Notes: generated from the letters alone by a model not told the origin. Counted from the stretch's first letter, positions 43,821-52,170 are shown. The stretch is DNA of 64,000 nucleotides from Rhodococcus jostii RHA1 (GCF_000014565.1 NC_008268.1:2356001-2420000), one strand, 5' to 3'. Made by a program: numbers and translations.

Positions 43821-43921
43821 TCGGCATGCTGCCTGACCTGCCGTACATGGGATTGGATTGGGAGTTCTTCTTCCCGACCAATCTGTACATCGCCTTCATC
43901 AATTGGTGGAATCCTTTCTAG
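43817..43921 (+). CDS. Tiny ORF 2 of a coupled pair (34 aa), aromatic-rich
   Basis: Starts in the stop of the first tiny ORF (ATGA). Its sequence has GLDWEFFFPTNLYIAF then INWWNPF at the end: 12 of 34 residues are aromatic (Phe, Trp, Tyr). It is lower in GC than its surroundings. A hydrophobic, aromatic peptide of this kind may insert in a membrane or bind a protein partner. The two-gene layout recalls the very small paired porins (PorH/PorA) of Corynebacterium, but I see no sequence match. Confidence 0.5.
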   Translation: MIGMLPDLPYMGLDWEFFFPTNLYIAFINWWNPF

Positions 43922-44020
43922 CGCACGGTAGCTCGGTCAGCGGGATCCGCGCCGACCGACATTCCGGGAAGCCGGTTATTGCGGACCGTGGCTGACCGCG
44001 ATAGTTCGTATCGTCGCCGC

Positions 44021-44340
44021 ATGACCACGACAGAGAACCGCCCGGCCGCCCTGCACTCCTATTTCGCCTACCGTGACGCCCCGGCCGCTCTGCGCTGGCT
44101 CGAGCGCGCGTTCGGTTTCGAGACCACCCTCGAATTCCCGGACGACAACGGCTGGATCTGCATTCCGAATTGCGACGAGGCGACGCGGCCATCATGGTCT
44201 TCAGCGACGACGGCGATTACGACCGGCCGGCGCTCCCGGCGAGACCGTCGGGCACGGTACGTATCTCAGCGTCGGCAGCGACAGCGAAGTCGACGAGGTC
44301 TATGCCACTGCGATCGAGGCCGCGCCACCTCGGTAATGAC
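44021..44340 (+). pseudogene. Broken VOC (glyoxalase/bleomycin-resistance-like) gene
   Basis: The N-terminus reads LHSYFAYRDAPAALRWLERA and FGFETTLEFPDDNGWI, typical of PhnB-like VOC proteins. After CIPN the frame shifts: ELRRGDAAIMVFSDDGDYDR continues in another frame, and GETVGHGTYLSVGSDSEVDE in a third, then a premature TAA. The usual 30-residue C-terminus is absent. At least two frameshifts. Confidence 0.75.
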
Positions 44341-44378
44341 GGTGACACGGAAACGGATCGACGCGGCACTCCCGGTCG

Positions 44379-45254
44379 TCAGTCGATCGCGAAGAGCCGC
44401 GCCGCGTTGTCGTGGCACACCGCTCGCAGCCACGGCTCGCCGAGGTCGAATCGGGTGAGCCCCTCGAGTGCGTCGAGGTAGGGATACGGGATGTTGGGGA
44501 AGTCGCTGCCGAACACGATGCGTTCCTGCAGATCCGCCAACCGGTACACCTGGTCGCGCGGAAACGGTGTGGCCGCTTCGGTGTAGTCCGTGAACGTCAT
44601 CGTCGTGTCGAGATACACGTTGCCGTACCGGTCGGCCAAGTCCAGGAATTCCCGGTACTCCGGCAGACCCATGTGGGCGATGATCAGGTGCAGCCTCGGG
44701 TACCGCGACAGCAACTCGGCGATCGGGCCGGGGCCCGTGTAGGTGCCGGGCGCCGGCCCCGACCCGCAATGAATGACCACCGGGACACCCGACTCCTGCA
44801 GTACACCCCACACGGGGTCGAGGAGCGGATCGTTCGGCGAGTAGTCGCCCACCTGGATGTGTGACTTGAAGACGCGCGTCCCCGACTCGACCGCCTCGGC
44901 GACATACGTGGCCGCGGACTCCTCCGGGTAGAACGTCGACGTCCGCAGACAGTCGGGGGTCTGTTCGGCGAACTCGACCGACCACTGGTTCAGCCACGCG
45001 GCCATCTCCGGCTTGTGCGGGTAGATCATCGACGTGAACCGCCTGACCCCGAACCCACGGAGGTGTTCGACGCGGACATCCTCTTCGTGCCGGTAGTGGA
45101 TGGGCCACTCACGTCCGGTGAGGGGACCGACTGCGTCGAAGTAGCTCCACACCTTCTCCATCACGTTCGCGGGCATGAAGTGGGTGTGGACGTCGATGAT
45201 GCCGGGCAGCCCCAGCGCACGCCAGAACTCCTGCACCCGCAGATCCTCGGACAA
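44379..45254 (-). CDS. Amidohydrolase-family (Amidohydro_2) metal-dependent hydrolase
   Basis: 291 residues, TIM barrel. IIDVHTHFMP supplies the two metal His, VVIHCGSG and IAHMGLPEY further metal His, and FGSDFPNIPY the catalytic Asp. Likely a decarboxylase or hydrolase. A TTG at 45254 has GAGGAG 8 nt upstream; GTG at 45272 is another option. Substrate unknown. Confidence 0.82.
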   Translation of the reverse strand: MSEDLRVQEFWRALGLPGIIDVHTHFMPANVMEKVWSYFDAVGPLTGREWPIHYRHEEDVRVEHLRGFGVRRFTSMIYPHKPEMAAWLNQWSVEFAEQTPDCLRTSTFYPEESAATYVAEAVESGTRVFKSHIQVGDYSPNDPLLDPVWGVLQESGVPVVIHCGSGPAPGTYTGPGPIAELLSRYPRLHLIIAHMGLPEYREFLDLADRYGNVYLDTTMTFTDYTEAATPFPRDQVYRLADLQERIVFGSDFPNIPYPYLDALEGLTRFDLGEPWLRAVCHDNAARLFAID

Positions 45255-45315
45255 CAGTCTTCTCCTCGACACAGTGCCGGACGCAGAACCCCGGCAGATC
45301 AGAACAGGGTCCGCC

Positions 45316-45849
45316 TCAGAACAGCGTGAACGCGTCCTCGGCTTCGGGGGTGGACGGCGCGACGGCTGCCGGTGCAGGCGCGGGGGCAGGGATAGAGACC
45401 GGCGCCGGCGCGAGCGCACCGGACGCGACGGCGCGGGCCGCCTCGCCGGCGAGGACGTCGGCCATCTCGTTGTAGTGGTTGCCGACGTGCCCGCGAACCC
45501 AGCGGAAACGCACGGGCCCGGGCCGTTCGCTGATGGCCCGGTCGATGGACTGCACCAGTGTGAGGTTCTTGACGGGAGCACCACCCGCCGTCTTCCAGCC
45601 CTTGCGCTTCCAACCGGGCAGCCACTCCGACGCGCACTTGATGGCGTACTGGGAATCGGACTCGATCAGCAACGGATCTTCCCCGGGATGCGCGGTGATC
45701 GCTTCGAGCAAGGCCCGCAGCTCGGCGATCTGATTGGTCCCGGAGGGTTCGCCACCCGATTGGCTGGGACCCTCGTGATTGACCCATGCCCAGCCGATCG
45801 CCCCACCGGGGTTGCGGAGACAGGATCCGTCGGTACTCACGATGATCAT
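45316..45849 (-). CDS. rnhA: Ribonuclease HI with Pro/Ala-rich tail
   Basis: 177 residues. Catalytic residues D7 (STDGSC), E43 (IAELRA), D65 (ESDSQYAI) and D131 (NEMADVLA) are present, with His in RGHVGNH. A 35-residue Ala/Pro tail (APAPVSIPAPAPAPAAVAP) ends in DAFTLF. Removes RNA from RNA-DNA hybrids. TAAAGT is 7 nt before the ATG: leaderless message. Confidence 0.92.
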   Translation of the reverse strand: MIIVSTDGSCLRNPGGAIGWAWVNHEGPSQSGGEPSGTNQIAELRALLEAITAHPGEDPLLIESDSQYAIKCASEWLPGWKRKGWKTAGGAPVKNLTLVQSIDRAISERPGPVRFRWVRGHVGNHYNEMADVLAGEAARAVASGALAPAPVSIPAPAPAPAAVAPSTPEAEDAFTLF

Positions 45850-45856
45850 GGCTGGG

Positions 45857-45862
45857 ACTTTA
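45857..45862 (-). promoter_or_regulatory. -10 hexamer of rnhA
   Basis: TAAAGT exactly 7 nt before the start codon; no ribosome binding site. Divergent with the glycosylase promoter at 45909. Confidence 0.5.
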
Positions 45863-45908
45863 CGTGCGCGCTCCGACATCCGCCGGTAGCGGTCGCCTTC
45901 GGAGTGGA

Positions 45909-45914
45909 TACGCT
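45909..45914 (+). promoter_or_regulatory. -10 hexamer of the AlkA-type glycosylase gene
   Basis: TACGCT lies 7 nt before the ATG at 45922, with no ribosome binding site. Confidence 0.45.
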
Positions 45915-45921
45915 GCATTCG

Positions 45922-46848
45922 ATGACGGTTTCGCTGGAGGTGGTCGAGACCACCGTGACCGCGCGACGTCCCCTGGACGTCGCCATGTCGTTGCAGCCAC
46001 TGCAACGCGGCAAGGGCGACCCCTGCCACCGCCGGACGGCCGACGGCTCGATCTGGCGGACGTCGGTGCAGAAGTCGGGCCCGGTCACGTATCGCCTCAC
46101 CCAGGTCGACCGCCACTCGGTGCGCTGTCAGGCGTGGGGTGCGGGCGCCCACGAGTTGTCCGCCGGACTGGGCCGCCTCGTCGGCGACCACGACGACTGC
46201 GCGGACTTCGCCCCCGACCATCCGATCCTCGTCGAGGCCCACCGCCGATTCCCGCACCTGCGCCTCGGCCGCACCGACCGGGTGATGGAGGCCCTCGTTC
46301 CCGCGATCCTCGAGCAGCGTGTGCACGGCCTCGCCGCGTTCGCGTCGTGGCGGCGGCTCGTGTGGAAGTTCGGCGAACCCGCGCCCGGTCCCGCCCCGGA
46401 CGGGATGCGACTGCCCCCGACCGCGGATGTGTGGCGGCGGGTTCCGTCGTGGGAGTTCCACCGGGCCAACGTCGACCCCAACCGGTCCCGGACGATCGTC
46501 CGCTGCGCGCAGGTCGCCGACCGGCTCGAGAAGATCGTCGACCTCCCCCGCGAGGAAGCGAATCGCCGGCTGATGTCCGTCCCCGGCGTCGGGATCTGGA
46601 CGGCCGCCGAGGTGTCGCAGCGTGCGCTCGGCGACCCCGACGCCCTGTCGGTCGGTGACTATCACCTCGCCGCGATGGTGGGGTGGTCGCTGCTCGGCAA
46701 GCCCCTCGACGACGCCGAGATGGTGGAGTACCTGGCTCCGCTGCAGCCGCACCGCCATCGCGCGGTACGCCTGCTGGTGGTGAGCGGACAGGCCGTCAAA
46801 CCCAAGTTCGGGCCCCGCACGGCACTCGTCGACCACACCTGGCACTGA
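45922..46848 (+). CDS. AlkA-type DNA-3-methyladenine glycosylase (HhH-GPD)
   Basis: 308 residues. The helix-hairpin-helix is LMSVPGVGIWTAAEV with the G-V-G turn; the catalytic Asp is in SVGDYHLAAM. An N-terminal beta domain precedes it (about 1-100). TDRVMEALVPAILEQRV is the domain core typical of the actinobacterial AlkA-like group. Excises alkylated purines. Divergent from rnhA. Confidence 0.9.
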   Translation: MTVSLEVVETTVTARRPLDVAMSLQPLQRGKGDPCHRRTADGSIWRTSVQKSGPVTYRLTQVDRHSVRCQAWGAGAHELSAGLGRLVGDHDDCADFAPDHPILVEAHRRFPHLRLGRTDRVMEALVPAILEQRVHGLAAFASWRRLVWKFGEPAPGPAPDGMRLPPTADVWRRVPSWEFHRANVDPNRSRTIVRCAQVADRLEKIVDLPREEANRRLMSVPGVGIWTAAEVSQRALGDPDALSVGDYHLAAMVGWSLLGKPLDDAEMVEYLAPLQPHRHRAVRLLVVSGQAVKPKFGPRTALVDHTWH

Positions 46849-46890
46849 CCCGGGATCCGCGGAGACCCCCGAGCGCGTCTACCGGTACCC

Positions 46891-46914
46891 ATGAACACCT
46901 GTTCAAGTGTTCAT
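46891..46914. promoter_or_regulatory. ArsR/SmtB-type operator before the cobalt/nickel transporter
   Basis: ATGAACAC and GTGTTCAT are perfect inverted repeats 8 nt apart; the internal TGAACA-cc-TGTTCA is itself a palindrome. This matches the 12-2-12 operator style of ArsR-family metal sensors (ATGAACA...TGTTCAT). It lies 49-72 nt before the cbiM start. No adjacent ArsR gene; one is at 53.4 kb. Confidence 0.6.
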
Positions 46915-46962
46915 ACGAGAAACTAGACTTCGAAGGATCAGCTGCCGGCCGGAGGAGACGCC

Positions 46963-47673
46963 GTGGAACCCGTGGCAATGCACATGAGCGACGGCCTGAT
47001 CAATGCGCCGACCTCCCTGCTGTTCGTCGTGGTGGCGGTGGCGGGACTGTCGATCGCCGCGTGGCGTGCGCGCTCGGAACTCGACGAACGCACCGCCCCG
47101 ATGGCCGGTCTCGTGGCGGCCTTCATCTTCGCGGTCCAGATGGTCAACTTCCCGATCCTTCCCGGTGTGAGCGGGCACCTCCTCGGCGGCGCGCTCGCCG
47201 CCATCCTCGTCGGCCCCTACACCGGCATGCTCTGCGTCTCGATCGTGCTGATCGTGCAGGCCCTGCTGTTCGCCGACGGTGGGCTGACGGCGCTCGGAGC
47301 GAACATCACCAACATGGCGATCATCGGGGTGGTCGTCGGCTACGGCGTCGCGGTCGCCCTGCGCCCGCTCGTGATGCGACAGCAGCGACTGCACTTCCGG
47401 ATCCTCGGTGGGCTCGCGTTCGCCGCGGCACTGTGCGGAACGGTGGCGGCGTCGATGGGCTTCGTCCTCGAATACGCGATCGGCGGTCATGCGACGTCCG
47501 GAGATTCGACGTCGCTGGGCGCGGTGGCGGCCTACATCCTCGGGGCGCACGTGCTGATCGGCATCGGCGAAGGCCTCATCACCGCCGTCACGGTGACGGC
47601 CGTCGCGAAGGCGCGCCCCGACCTCGTGTACCTGCTGCGGACGGCGCCCCGCCGAGTCGAGGTGCGGGCATGA
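46963..47673 (+). CDS. cbiM: Cobalt/nickel ECF transporter, S component CbiM
   Basis: 236 residues from GTG, about 6-7 membrane helices. Metal-binding N-terminal M-H-M-S-D-G lies at residues 6-11; in the family the chain starts at that Met-His. VGPYTGMLCVSIVLIVQALLFADGGLTALGANI is the typical loop. GGAGGAG supports the GTG at 46963, while the ATG at 46978 would put Met-His at the very N-terminus. The real start is therefore open. First gene of a four-gene operon controlled by a metal-type palindrome. Confidence 0.9.
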   Translation: MEPVAMHMSDGLINAPTSLLFVVVAVAGLSIAAWRARSELDERTAPMAGLVAAFIFAVQMVNFPILPGVSGHLLGGALAAILVGPYTGMLCVSIVLIVQALLFADGGLTALGANITNMAIIGVVVGYGVAVALRPLVMRQQRLHFRILGGLAFAAALCGTVAASMGFVLEYAIGGHATSGDSTSLGAVAAYILGAHVLIGIGEGLITAVTVTAVAKARPDLVYLLRTAPRRVEVRA

Positions 47674-48032
47674 GCACGTCGTCGCCGGTCTCGCTGCGCC
47701 GATTCCTCCTCGGGTTCGCGCTGGTGGCGTTGCTCGTCGCCGGCGCGGTCTCGTACCTCGCCAGCTCGAGTCCGGACGGTCTGGATGCCGCGACCACGCG
47801 CGGGTGCGAGACCGTGGAAACCGATACCGGGGAGACGCTCGTGGGTGACTGCATCGCCCAGAACGCATCCGCCCATCCGTTGTCGGACTCGCCGCTCGCC
47901 GACTACACGGTGGGCGGCCGGTCGCATCTCACCGGGGTCGCGGGCGTGATCGGCGCGACCGCCACGTTCGTCGTCGCGGGTGGCCTGTTCTGGCTGCTCG
48001 CCCGCGTGCGCCGGAACCGAACGAGCCCCTGA
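47670..48032 (+). CDS. CbiN-like PDGLE-domain protein
   Basis: 120 residues. Two membrane helices (FLLGFALVALLVAGAVSYLA and VIGATATFVVAGGLFWLLARV) flank an external loop containing SSSPDGLDAAT, the PDGLE motif with Asp in place of Glu. ATG overlaps the cbiM stop by 4 nt. Accessory component needed for the CbiM complex. Confidence 0.83.
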   Translation: MSTSSPVSLRRFLLGFALVALLVAGAVSYLASSSPDGLDAATTRGCETVETDTGETLVGDCIAQNASAHPLSDSPLADYTVGGRSHLTGVAGVIGATATFVVAGGLFWLLARVRRNRTSP

Positions 48033-48034
48033 CC

Positions 48035-48799
48035 GTGGGAGCCGGCCACGCCCATCCGCTCTACCTCGACGGCACGTCCCCCGTGCACCGGCTGCCGGCC
48101 GAGGTCGGGATCGTCTGCGCCGTCGTCTTCGTCTTCGCGGTGGTCGCGACACCCCGCGAGGCGTTCTGGGCGTTCGCCGGGCATCTCGCGGTCCTGATCG
48201 TGATCTGGCGGATCGCCGGCATTGCGCTCACGTGGATCGGGCCGCGGATGCTGATCGAGTTGCCGTTCGTGACGCTCGCGCTGCTCCTGCCGTTCGCCGA
48301 GGGCGGTGGGCGCGTCACCGTCCTCGGACTGTCGCTGTCGGTCGCGGGCCTCTACGCCGCCTGGGGCATTCTCGCGAAGGGCACGCTCGGCGTCCTGATC
48401 TCCCTGACACTCGCCGCGACGACGCCGGCCCGGGACCTGCCGTTGGGTCTGGCGCGGCTGCGCGTGCCCGCGATGCTCACCACGATCCTGGTGCTGATGC
48501 TGCGCTACCTCGACCTACTGACCGCCGAGGCCGAGCGGATGCGCACCGCCCGGCTCGCCCGCGGCGACGACCCCCGGACGTTCCGGCAGATCGGTGCCAC
48601 CGCCCGGGGCGTCGGGGGCTTGTTCGTGCGGTCCTACGAGCGCGGCGAGCGCGTCCACCTGGCCATGCTGTCGCGGGGATTCACGGGTTCCGTTCCCACG
48701 ATCGGCGCGCCCCCGGCGACCGCTGCGATGTGGCGGGCGGGGCTGGTGCCCGCCGTGTGCGCGGTGGGGATCTGTGTCACGGCGTGGGTGCTCCGATGA
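48035..48799 (+). CDS. cbiQ: ECF transporter T component CbiQ
   Basis: 254 residues, several membrane helices. The coupling-helix signature Ala-Arg-Gly reads RTARLARGDD and the second AMLSRGFTG. Couples the ATPase to the metal-binding subunits. GTG 2 nt after the previous stop. Confidence 0.9.
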   Translation: MGAGHAHPLYLDGTSPVHRLPAEVGIVCAVVFVFAVVATPREAFWAFAGHLAVLIVIWRIAGIALTWIGPRMLIELPFVTLALLLPFAEGGGRVTVLGLSLSVAGLYAAWGILAKGTLGVLISLTLAATTPARDLPLGLARLRVPAMLTTILVLMLRYLDLLTAEAERMRTARLARGDDPRTFRQIGATARGVGGLFVRSYERGERVHLAMLSRGFTGSVPTIGAPPATAAMWRAGLVPAVCAVGICVTAWVLR

Positions 48800-49590
48800 C
48801 CGCGGCCGTGCATCTCGACGGCGTCTCGTTCGCGTACCCGGACGGCAGGGCCGCGCTGCACCGGATCGACCTCACGGTGGAGGCCGGCGAGCGGGTGGCC
48901 GTCCTCGGTCCGAACGGGGCGGGGAAGACCACACTGATGTTGCACCTCAACGGCATTCTGACGGCCACCGAGGGCAGTGTCACCGTGGGCGGGCTGGAGC
49001 TGTCGCGGGGGGCGTCCCGGAACACGGTGCGGGAGGTCCGGCGCCGCGTCGGCATCGTCTTCCAGGACCCCGACGACCAGTTGTTCATGCCGACCGTCGC
49101 GCAGGACGTCGCGTTCGGTCCGGTCAATTTCGGGGTCACCGGGACCGCGCTCGACGAGCGGGTGCACGACGCGCTGGCGGCCGTGGACATGACGGCCCAT
49201 TCGGATCGCAATCCCGCGCACCTGTCGGTGGGTCAGCGTCGCCGCGTCGCGCTGGCGACGGTCCTCGCGTGCGCCCCGGACGTCCTCGTACTGGACGAGC
49301 CGTCGAGCAATCTCGACCCCGTCGCCCGACGCGAACTTGCCGACGTCCTCCTGGGTATCGACACCACGCACCTGCTCGTCACGCACGACCTGCCGTATGC
49401 CGCCCAGTTGTGCACGCGCGCGGTGATCCTCGACGAGGGACACCTGGTGGCGGACGGTCCGGTCCTGCAACTGCTGGGCGACCCCGCGCTGCTCGCCGAG
49501 CATCGTCTCGAGTTGCCCTGGGGTTTCCGGCTTCCCGCGACCGACCCTCATTCGCCCGGCGAACGATCCGTGACACCGCCGATCGGGTAG
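48796..49590 (+). CDS. cbiO: ECF transporter ATPase CbiO
   Basis: 264 residues. Walker A GPNGAGKTT at 38-46, Q-loop IVFQDPDDQLFMPTV (ECF-type), signature LSVGQRRR at 143-150 (Val replaces Gly), Walker B VLVLDEP at 163-169, switch His in LVTHDLP. ATG overlaps the cbiQ stop by 4 nt. Drives cobalt or nickel uptake. Confidence 0.95.
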   Translation: MTAAVHLDGVSFAYPDGRAALHRIDLTVEAGERVAVLGPNGAGKTTLMLHLNGILTATEGSVTVGGLELSRGASRNTVREVRRRVGIVFQDPDDQLFMPTVAQDVAFGPVNFGVTGTALDERVHDALAAVDMTAHSDRNPAHLSVGQRRRVALATVLACAPDVLVLDEPSSNLDPVARRELADVLLGIDTTHLLVTHDLPYAAQLCTRAVILDEGHLVADGPVLQLLGDPALLAEHRLELPWGFRLPATDPHSPGERSVTPPIG

Positions 49591-49640
49591 CCCACGATGG
49601 GGAGACGAAGCTTCGCCCGCACTCCCACCGGAGGTCAGCG

Positions 49641-50711
49641 ATGTCCATACCCGAAGCCGACGCCGGGGCCGTGTCCCAGCGCATTTTCGACGCATCGCTC
49701 GGGGCGATCGACCTCCTCGCCGTCCATCTGGGCGACCGTCTCGGCTGGTACCGCAGTCTCGCGTCGGACGGTCCGGCGACCGCGGACCAACTGGCGGAAC
49801 GCACCTCCACCCATCCGCGGTACGCGCGGGAATGGCTCGAACAGCAGGCCGTGTCGGGACTTCTCACCCTCGACGATTCGGAGCCACCGACGTTCACGCT
49901 TCCGGCCGGCGCCGCCGAAGTGCTCACCGACGAGCAGAGTCTCAACTATCTTGCACCGCTGGCGCGGATCTTCGTCGCCGCGACCACGCAGATGCCCGCA
50001 TTGCTGGAGGCGTACCGCACGGGCGGCGGTGTGGGTTGGGCACAGTACGGCGCGGATGCCCGTGAGTCGCAAGCCGACATGAATCGGCCGTGGTACGAGC
50101 AGGTTCTTCCCGGTGCGCTGGCATCGGTTCCCGAGGTGGACGCACTGCTCCGGACGCCCGGTGCCACCATCGCCGACGTCGGATGCGGTGGCGCCTGGTC
50201 CACGATCGCACTCGCGCGTGCCTACCCGGACGCCCGGCTCCACGGCTACGACATCGACACCGCGACCGTCGAACTCGCGAGGTCCAATGTGCGCGAGCGG
50301 CCGGATGTCGCCGATCGGATCACGATCACCGAATCGGATGCGGCCGGGATCCCCGAGAGCAGCTACACCGCGGCGTTCGCGTTCGAGTGCATCCACGACA
50401 TGCCCGCGCCCGTCGACGTGCTGTCCGCGGTCCGCATGGCACTGGTTCCCGGAGGCGCGATGATCGTGATGGACGAGGCGGTGGACGACGAGTTCTCCGC
50501 GCCGGGCAGCGACGTCGAGCGGCTGATGTACGGATTCAGTCTCACCGTGTGCCTTCCGGACGGCATGAACCACACACCCAGCGCGGGCACCGGAACGGTC
50601 ATGCGCCCGAGCACATTGCGCGGTTACGCCGAGGCGGCCGGTTTCGGCACCATGGACGTGCTGCCGATCGAGGATTTCGCGTTCTTCCGGTTCTACCGGC
50701 TCACGGTGTAA
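49641..50711 (+). CDS. Class I SAM-dependent methyltransferase with N-terminal winged helix
   Basis: 356 residues. N-terminal winged-helix dimerisation region (PATADQLAERTSTHPRYAREWLEQQAVSGLL). SAM site ATIADVGCGGAWSTIALARAY (motif I) and GYDIDTATVELAR (motif II) are at about 175-215. ATG with GGAGG upstream. No substrate evidence; similar proteins act on small organic acceptors. Downstream of cbiO by 50 nt, with no clear terminator between, so partial co-transcription is possible. Confidence 0.87.
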   Translation: MSIPEADAGAVSQRIFDASLGAIDLLAVHLGDRLGWYRSLASDGPATADQLAERTSTHPRYAREWLEQQAVSGLLTLDDSEPPTFTLPAGAAEVLTDEQSLNYLAPLARIFVAATTQMPALLEAYRTGGGVGWAQYGADARESQADMNRPWYEQVLPGALASVPEVDALLRTPGATIADVGCGGAWSTIALARAYPDARLHGYDIDTATVELARSNVRERPDVADRITITESDAAGIPESSYTAAFAFECIHDMPAPVDVLSAVRMALVPGGAMIVMDEAVDDEFSAPGSDVERLMYGFSLTVCLPDGMNHTPSAGTGTVMRPSTLRGYAEAAGFGTMDVLPIEDFAFFRFYRLTV

Positions 50712-50893
50712 TCCCTGCACCGGCACCCCGATACGCACGTATTTTGCGGAAAGGCCGAAAACTGGGGCATCCGAAGGGGGAAGATGTCTGCAGTAGGCAG
50801 GTTACGGACGCTTTCGCCGGTCGGGGCAACTGTGAAGCGCCAGGTCGAACCAGATTTGTCGTTTGTCATCCGCTACTACGCATGGGAAACACC

Positions 50894-51496
50894 ATGAAAC
50901 TGCATAGAGTGACAGCACCGGCAGCGCTGCTGATCGCCACCCTGTGTGTCGGAATGGGTACCGCGTATGCCGCCCCCACTCCCGCCGACCAGGCCGTCAT
51001 CTCGCACACCAGCCTGAGCGCCGACGGCCGATCGGTCGGCACGGCACTCGACGCCGGGCACTTCACCCTGTCGCGGACGGCCGCCGCCGTCGACATCGTC
51101 AACGATTCGGGTACCCCGGTGGGCACGATCCCCCTGCGCTATTCGATCGCCGGTGTGCAGTTCGCGATCGATCCGCTCATCACCGACGCCGGCCGGTTCC
51201 TGAACCTGACACCCACGACGACCCCTGTCGCGGGAACACTGGCCCTCACCCCGGTCGACAAGGATTCGGCGTACAACAACATGGTCGAGCAGCTGCAGAT
51301 CGGCTGGGACAACGGCGGCGGGACCGCGACCGCGATCGGCGCAGGTATCGGATTCGTCGTCGGGTGCATCTTCCTCATCCTCGGCGGGTGCCTCCCCGGT
51401 GCCGCGGTGGGCGCAGCGATCGGCGCCGTCACGGGTATCAGCAACGCGAACCCCGCTGCGCCACCAGCGGTTTACGAATTCCTCGGAACCCCGTAG
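50894..51496 (+). CDS. Secreted protein with C-terminal glycine-zipper, paralogue 1
   Basis: 200 residues with a Sec signal (MKLHRVTAPAALLIATLCVG, cleavage near AYA-AP). A beta-rich middle (SIAGVQFAIDPLITDAGRFL) precedes a glycine-rich hydrophobic helix pair with two Cys (GIGFVVGCIFLILGG, CLPGAAVGAAIGAVTG) and an ending PAVYEFLGTP. The 182-nt upstream gap has no other gene; a weak binding site GGGAAACACC precedes the ATG. Paralogous to the next gene. Unknown function; likely envelope. Confidence 0.75.
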   Translation: MKLHRVTAPAALLIATLCVGMGTAYAAPTPADQAVISHTSLSADGRSVGTALDAGHFTLSRTAAAVDIVNDSGTPVGTIPLRYSIAGVQFAIDPLITDAGRFLNLTPTTTPVAGTLALTPVDKDSAYNNMVEQLQIGWDNGGGTATAIGAGIGFVVGCIFLILGGCLPGAAVGAAIGAVTGISNANPAAPPAVYEFLGTP

Positions 51497-51687
51497 CGGG
51501 GCTTTCCGTCCGACTCCGAAGACGATTTCGGGAGGGCTATGGGTTAGTTCGCACACGGGGAGCATCACCGCGCACCCACATATGCATGTAGCCGTTCCGG
51601 TTTTCCAGCGAATATGGTCCACGCACAACGATGTTCGGTGCACTCAGGTGGGGGCCGTGTTCGTCCTACGACATGGTGGGAATTTCC

Positions 51688-52116
51688 ATGAAACTCTTGA
51701 AAACTCTGGCATTGTCCATATTCGTCGTCTCCGCGATGGCCGTCGGGGCGGGCACTGCGTATGCCGATCCCGCACCTCAGGGAATCGACTGGTCGCAGCC
51801 GCTGATGACCCCGGCAGCCGACGGCAGCAGCAGCCAGGTGGCCGAACAGTTCTTCCCGGAGAACGAAGTGAAGCAGGACGCCTTCGACAAGATGACCAAC
51901 GAGATCAATACCGGCTGGAACAACGCGGGCCTGCAGGGCATGGCGATCGGTTCCAACGTGGGCATGGCCATCGGGTGCGTGTCGATCTTCCCGAACTTCA
52001 TTGCCGGCTGCATCGTCGGCGCAGTGGTCGGCACCATCGCCGGCGCCGTCATCGGCATCGGTGTGGGTAATCCCAACGCACAGCCGGCCGTAGAGCAGTT
52101 CTTCGCCACACCCTGA
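51688..52116 (+). CDS. Secreted protein with C-terminal glycine-zipper, paralogue 2
   Basis: 142 residues; Sec signal MKLLKTLALSIFVVSAMAVG, cleavage near AYA-DP. Lacks most of the middle of paralogue 1 but keeps the end: NEINTGWNNAGLQGMAIGSN, then GCVSIFPNFIAGCIVGAVVG and a final PAVEQFFATP. The Cys pair and the N-x-G-W-(D/N)-N motif are shared. ATG at 51688 with GGTGGGAATTTCC; ATG 51673 would add five residues. A 191-nt gap precedes it with no gene. Confidence 0.75.
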   Translation: MKLLKTLALSIFVVSAMAVGAGTAYADPAPQGIDWSQPLMTPAADGSSSQVAEQFFPENEVKQDAFDKMTNEINTGWNNAGLQGMAIGSNVGMAIGCVSIFPNFIAGCIVGAVVGTIAGAVIGIGVGNPNAQPAVEQFFATP

Positions 52117-52130
52117 GCGAAGAGCGAGCT

Positions 52131-52161
52131 GCAGCCCCGGCCTCACTCGGGCCGGGGCTGC
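52131..52161. terminator. Bidirectional terminator after the secreted protein genes
   Basis: GCAGCCCCGGCC and GGCCGGGGCTGC form a 12-bp perfect stem with a 7-nt loop between two convergent genes. Confidence 0.75.
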
Positions 52162-52170
52162 GGCGCGTCG

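Noticed and set aside
46849..46962. Cobalamin riboswitch before cbiM
   Set aside because: No B12-box (GCCACTG) or aptamer-like structure was seen; the ArsR-type palindrome explains the site better.
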